A DNA stretch of 8,930 nucleotides, from the NCBI GenBank assembly GCA_023393825.1, contig JAEXBW010000037.1:1-8930 (forward strand), in the 5' to 3' direction. This document shows, one piece after another, positions 6,245 to 8,930 of this stretch. The notes under the pieces are model-generated. The model ran no database searches, had not been told where the DNA came from, and saw nothing but the letters and a program-made list of their open reading frames with translations. Position 1 is the first letter of the stretch, and every line of letters begins with the position of its first letter. Both the position numbers and the translations under genes were made by a program. The DNA comes from Elusimicrobiota bacterium. Its GTDB lineage: Bacteria > Elusimicrobiota > Elusimicrobia > Elusimicrobiales > Elusimicrobiaceae.

Positions 6245-6928
6245 ATGAATATAGACTTTTCTTTAGTCTTAAACTTTTTTATAGCAGTCCTCGCAATTCT
6301 TAACCCCATCGGCAACGTCCCTATATTTTTGGAACACGTCAACTCGGAAAATCCTGAAGTCCAAAAAAATATCGCTAAGCTTATGGGCTTTACCATATTT
6401 GTAATAATCCTGTTCTTTTACTTTACGGGCCAGCCCTTCTTAAAAGCGTTCGGCATAACAATACCCGCTTTCAGAATCGCGGGCGGTATACTTATTATGA
6501 TGATAGGTATCCGTATGTTGCACGGTAAATCTAAATTGGAAAACGAAGGTTTGGAACAAACCAACACCAACGACCACCCGTTTGTCCGCGCGACAAAAAA
6601 ACTAAGCAATATAATTGTACCCGTTGCCACGCCGATATTTGTAGGCCCCGGTACCATTACAACCGTTATTTTGTATTCGCAGAGAGCCGAAGGCGTACTT
6701 ACAAATGCTTTTATGATACTTGCTTTAGCTTTTGTTTGTTTGGCTATCGGCATAGTTTTATACGCGTCCCGCTGGATGGCAAAGATACTGGGTGCGAACG
6801 GTATGCAAATAGTTTCCCGCACGATGGGTTTAATTTTGTGCGCCATTGCCGTACAGTTTGTTATTGACGGATTAGCGCAGCTTTTACCGGGTGTTTTGAA
6901 CCCGATATACACGCAGGGTTTGGGTTAA
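6245..6928 (+). CDS. MarC family (UPF0056) integral membrane protein
   Basis: This 227-residue protein has about six hydrophobic segments (around 8-28, 47-62, 68-88, 121-139, 153-173 and 191-215), matching MarC-family inner-membrane proteins of roughly 200-220 residues. Family signatures present are NPIGNVPIFLEH (20-31), FRIAGGILIMMIGIRML (76-92), PVATPIFVGPGTITT (126-140) and the final RTMGLILCAIAVQFVIDG (192-209). The family was once tied to multiple antibiotic resistance by gene location, but that role has not held up and the transported substrate, if any, is unknown. The start at 6245 is chosen because AAGGA (6234-6238) lies six bases upstream and MNIDFS begins right at the first membrane helix. 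The in-frame ATG at 6227 would add MFEGSE and lies directly after the tRNA's T-tract with no ribosome binding site. It is probably cotranscribed with the tRNA, and a terminator follows. Confidence 0.9.
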   Translation: MNIDFSLVLNFFIAVLAILNPIGNVPIFLEHVNSENPEVQKNIAKLMGFTIFVIILFFYFTGQPFLKAFGITIPAFRIAGGILIMMIGIRMLHGKSKLENEGLEQTNTNDHPFVRATKKLSNIIVPVATPIFVGPGTITTVILYSQRAEGVLTNAFMILALAFVCLAIGIVLYASRWMAKILGANGMQIVSRTMGLILCAIAVQFVIDGLAQLLPGVLNPIYTQGLG

Positions 6929-6945
6929 AATATAAGTAAACTTTT

Positions 6946-6980
6946 AAACCGTCCGCTTACTTAAAAGCGGGCGGTTTTTT
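6946..6980 (+). terminator. Rho-independent terminator after the MarC-like gene
   Basis: AAACCGTCCGCTT (6946-6958) pairs with AAGCGGGCGGTTT (6965-6977), a 13-bp stem with a single T-G wobble and a 6-base loop. It runs into TTTTTT (6975-6980). It begins 17 bases after the stop codon and ends 20 bases before the uvrB ATG. Confidence 0.92.
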
Positions 6981-6987
6981 ATTTTAA

Positions 6988-6993
6988 TATAAT
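6988..6993 (+). promoter_or_regulatory. Consensus -10 element of uvrB, placed for a leaderless transcript
   Basis: A perfect TATAAT lies seven bases before the uvrB ATG (7001), so transcription would be expected to begin at about the A of the start codon. The region 17 bases upstream falls inside the preceding terminator stem and shows no -35 consensus. No Shine-Dalgarno sequence is present between the terminator and the ATG. No SOS (LexA) box was recognised here. Confidence 0.45.
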
Positions 6994-7000
6994 TTAGTAT

Positions 7001-8930
7001 ATGGAAAAGTTTAAACTTGTCTCAAAATTTAAACCCGACGGCGACCAACCAAAAGCTATATACAGCCTTGTACAAAACATCTTGAACGGTCAAAAAAGCC
7101 AAACTCTGCTTGGGGTTACGGGTTCGGGTAAAACTTTTACCATGGCTAATGTTATAGAGCGGCTTAACAGGCCCACTTTAATAATGTCGCCAAACAAGGT
7201 GCTGGCGGCGCAGCTTTACAGCGAATTTAAGCAGTTCTTCCCGCAAAATGCCGTTGAGTTTTTTATCTCTTACTACGATTATTACCAGCCAGAAGCGTAT
7301 ATCCCGCAAACGGATTCTTATATAGAAAAAGACGCCGCCATTAACGACCATATAGAAAAGCTGCGCCTTAAGGCAACAAACTCCCTTTTAAGCAGGCGCG
7401 ACTGCATTGTGGTGGCTTCCGTTTCCTCCATTTACAATATCGGCTCGCCCGAGAACTTTCAAAAATTAAGAATATTTTTAAAGAAGGGAGAATTACTTTC
7501 CAGAACGGAATTTACAAAACATTTAATTAAGATTTTATACGAAAGGAATGAAACCGAATTTATACAGGGCCGCTTTCGCCTGCGCGGCGCGTTTGTGGAT
7601 GTTTTCCCGCCGTACAGCCAAACCGCTTTGCGCGTGGAACTGGAAGCAAATAAAATTAAAAATATTTACGAAATACACCCCGTAAGCGCGGATATTTTGC
7701 ACAGCTTGGAAGAGGTGTGGGTATCGCCCGCAAAGCAGTTTGTGTCCGACGGGGACGAGATGCAGGACGCATTATCTTCCATACGCGCGGAGTGCGCGGA
7801 AAGAATTAAATTTTTTGAGCAGACCGGCAAACCGCTTGAGGCGCACCGCATAAAACAGCGCACGGCTTACGACTTGGAAATGCTGGAGCAAACGGGCTTT
7901 TGCGCGGGGATAGAAAATTACTCGCGTCAGCTGGAACGCCGCCCCGCGGGCAGCCGCCCTAATTGCTTGTTTGACTATTTTAAGCGTTACGACGACTTTA
8001 TGGTTATCGTGGACGAATCCCACGTTGCCGTGCCGCAGATACGCGGTATGTACAACGGCGATAAAGCAAGAAAGCAAATGTTAATAGATTTCGGCTTCCG
8101 CCTGCCAAGCGCGCTTGATAACAGGCCGCTAAAGTTTGACGAGTGGGAAGGCCTGCTGCCAAATACCGTTTTTGTTTCCGCCACACCTGGGCCTTATGAA
8201 TTAAGCGTAAGTAAAAATAATATTGTGGAGCAAATTATCCGCCCCACGGGGCTTATAGACCCGCCCGTTATTATCCGCCCGTCCGAGGGGCAAATACCAG
8301 ATTTACTGCAAAGAGTACAGCAAAAAGTGGCGCAAAAACAACGCTGCCTTGTGCTGGCTTTAACCAAAAAAACGGCGGAAGATTTATCATCTTATTTACT
8401 GGAAAAGAACATAAAAGCGCGTTATTTACACAGCGATATTGACGCTTTGGAAAGGATAGAAATATTAAAGGAATTTACGCGCGGCACCTTTGATGTATTA
8501 GTCGGCATAAACCTGCTTAGAGAAGGTATTGATATACCGCAGGTCGGCCTTGTGGCTATACTTGAGGCCGATAATGAGGGATTCCTTAGAAATGAAACCA
8601 CTTTAATACAAATATCAGGCCGCGCAGCCAGAAACGTTGACGGGGAAGTTGTGCTTTACGCGCAGCGCGAAACGCCCTCCATAAAATATGCCGTGGCCGA
8701 AATGGACAGAAGAAGAGCCATACAACAGGCATACAATAAAGAACACCACATAACGCCAAAAACAATACAAAAAGCCGAAGTGGAAATGAAGGAATTTGAA
8801 AATACTACAAAGTCTTCGGGCTTAAGCCTTATACACACTTTAAGCGAAACTCTGCCGCAGGCCAAAAACCTGCCGCTGATGATAGCCGAGACGGAAAAAC
8901 AAATGATAAGCGCCGCGGATAATTTGGACT
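7001..8930 (+). CDS. uvrB: Excinuclease ABC subunit UvrB (3' end cut by window edge)
   Basis: UvrB is the helicase-like damage-verification subunit of UvrABC nucleotide excision repair. It receives damaged DNA from UvrA and recruits UvrC. 643 residues are visible without interruption. The start KFKLVSKFKPDGDQPKAI is family-typical. Walker A is GVTGSGKT (38-45). The DNA-clamping beta-hairpin runs YYDYYQPEAYIPQTDSYIEK (91-110). IVDESH (336-341) is the Walker B box, followed by GFRLPSALDNRPLKFDEW. VFVSATPGPYE, VGINLLREGIDIP and SGRAARN (539-545; Arg541 and Arg544 present) are the remaining helicase motifs. The final LMIAETEKQMISAADNLD is the beginning of the UVR motif that contacts UvrC, so only some 15-30 residues are missing. 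Small departures are LEADNEGFLRN (521-531) for the usual LDADKEGFLRS, and Ser539 where isoleucine is usual. An in-frame TAG at 6995-6997 means the ATG at 7001 must be the start despite no ribosome binding site. Confidence 0.97.
   Translation, partial: MEKFKLVSKFKPDGDQPKAIYSLVQNILNGQKSQTLLGVTGSGKTFTMANVIERLNRPTLIMSPNKVLAAQLYSEFKQFFPQNAVEFFISYYDYYQPEAYIPQTDSYIEKDAAINDHIEKLRLKATNSLLSRRDCIVVASVSSIYNIGSPENFQKLRIFLKKGELLSRTEFTKHLIKILYERNETEFIQGRFRLRGAFVDVFPPYSQTALRVELEANKIKNIYEIHPVSADILHSLEEVWVSPAKQFVSDGDEMQDALSSIRAECAERIKFFEQTGKPLEAHRIKQRTAYDLEMLEQTGFCAGIENYSRQLERRPAGSRPNCLFDYFKRYDDFMVIVDESHVAVPQIRGMYNGDKARKQMLIDFGFRLPSALDNRPLKFDEWEGLLPNTVFVSATPGPYELSVSKNNIVEQIIRPTGLIDPPVIIRPSEGQIPDLLQRVQQKVAQKQRCLVLALTKKTAEDLSSYLLEKNIKARYLHSDIDALERIEILKEFTRGTFDVLVGINLLREGIDIPQVGLVAILEADNEGFLRNETTLIQISGRAARNVDGEVVLYAQRETPSIKYAVAEMDRRRAIQQAYNKEHHITPKTIQKAEVEMKEFENTTKSSGLSLIHTLSETLPQAKNLPLMIAETEKQMISAADNLD

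Noticed and set aside
6418..6912. A 164-codon minus-strand open frame inside the MarC-like gene
   Set aside because: It mirrors the MarC coding frame, has no initiation signals, and its hydrophobicity follows from the complement of membrane codons.
7666..8186. Several minus-strand open frames of 60-101 codons opposite uvrB
   Set aside because: They overlap an intact, highly conserved uvrB frame and overlap each other, with arginine- and serine-rich products and no start signals.

Overview
The window is ordinary, gene-dense bacterial chromosome with intergenic gaps of about 115 bases or less. Coding is AT-leaning, with many AAA/AAT/TTA codons alongside GC-rich alanine and arginine codons. Every intact protein has a recognisable bacterial family. 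There are no insertion sequences, phage genes, CRISPR arrays or plasmid functions. The organism cannot be named safely. Composition, compact spacing, a shortened ComEC and the absence of ybaB between dnaX and recR would suit an uncultured, perhaps host-associated bacterium; something Elusimicrobiota-like is a guess, not a result.

Layout: (1) 1-332, the 3' end of a DoxX-like membrane protein gene, cut by the window edge and closed by a strong terminator. (2) 438-1181, gpmA (2,3-bisphosphoglycerate-dependent phosphoglycerate mutase) with its own promoter and ribosome binding site, ending at a hairpin that also serves the genes arriving from the other side. (3) 6031 down to 1259 on the minus strand, a tight four-gene operon dnaX - recR - comEC - carboxymuconolactone-decarboxylase-like gene, with a gap of three bases, a one-base TAATG overlap and a 17-base overlap. 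(4) 6148-6219, tRNA-Val(CAC), followed eight bases after its last base plus a short leader by a MarC-family membrane protein gene (6245-6928) and a terminator. (5) 7001 to the right edge, uvrB, missing only the end of its C-terminal UVR motif.

The genes share a DNA theme: DnaX loads the replication clamp, RecR acts in RecFOR recombinational repair, ComEC is the channel for transformation DNA, and UvrB is the damage-verification factor of nucleotide excision repair. gpmA, the DoxX-like protein and the MarC-like protein are unrelated housekeeping or membrane functions.

The most interesting signal is inside dnaX. A run of nine A residues lies just after the clamp-loader core, and both alternative frames hit stop codons within 2 to 4 codons. 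This is the architecture used by Thermus thermophilus to make the short gamma form by transcriptional slippage. A second point is that uvrB, and probably dnaX, have a -10 hexamer 6-7 bases before the ATG and no Shine-Dalgarno sequence, which suggests leaderless mRNAs. A third is that both ComEC and the small decarboxylase-like protein have lost the residues that usually do chemistry in their families.
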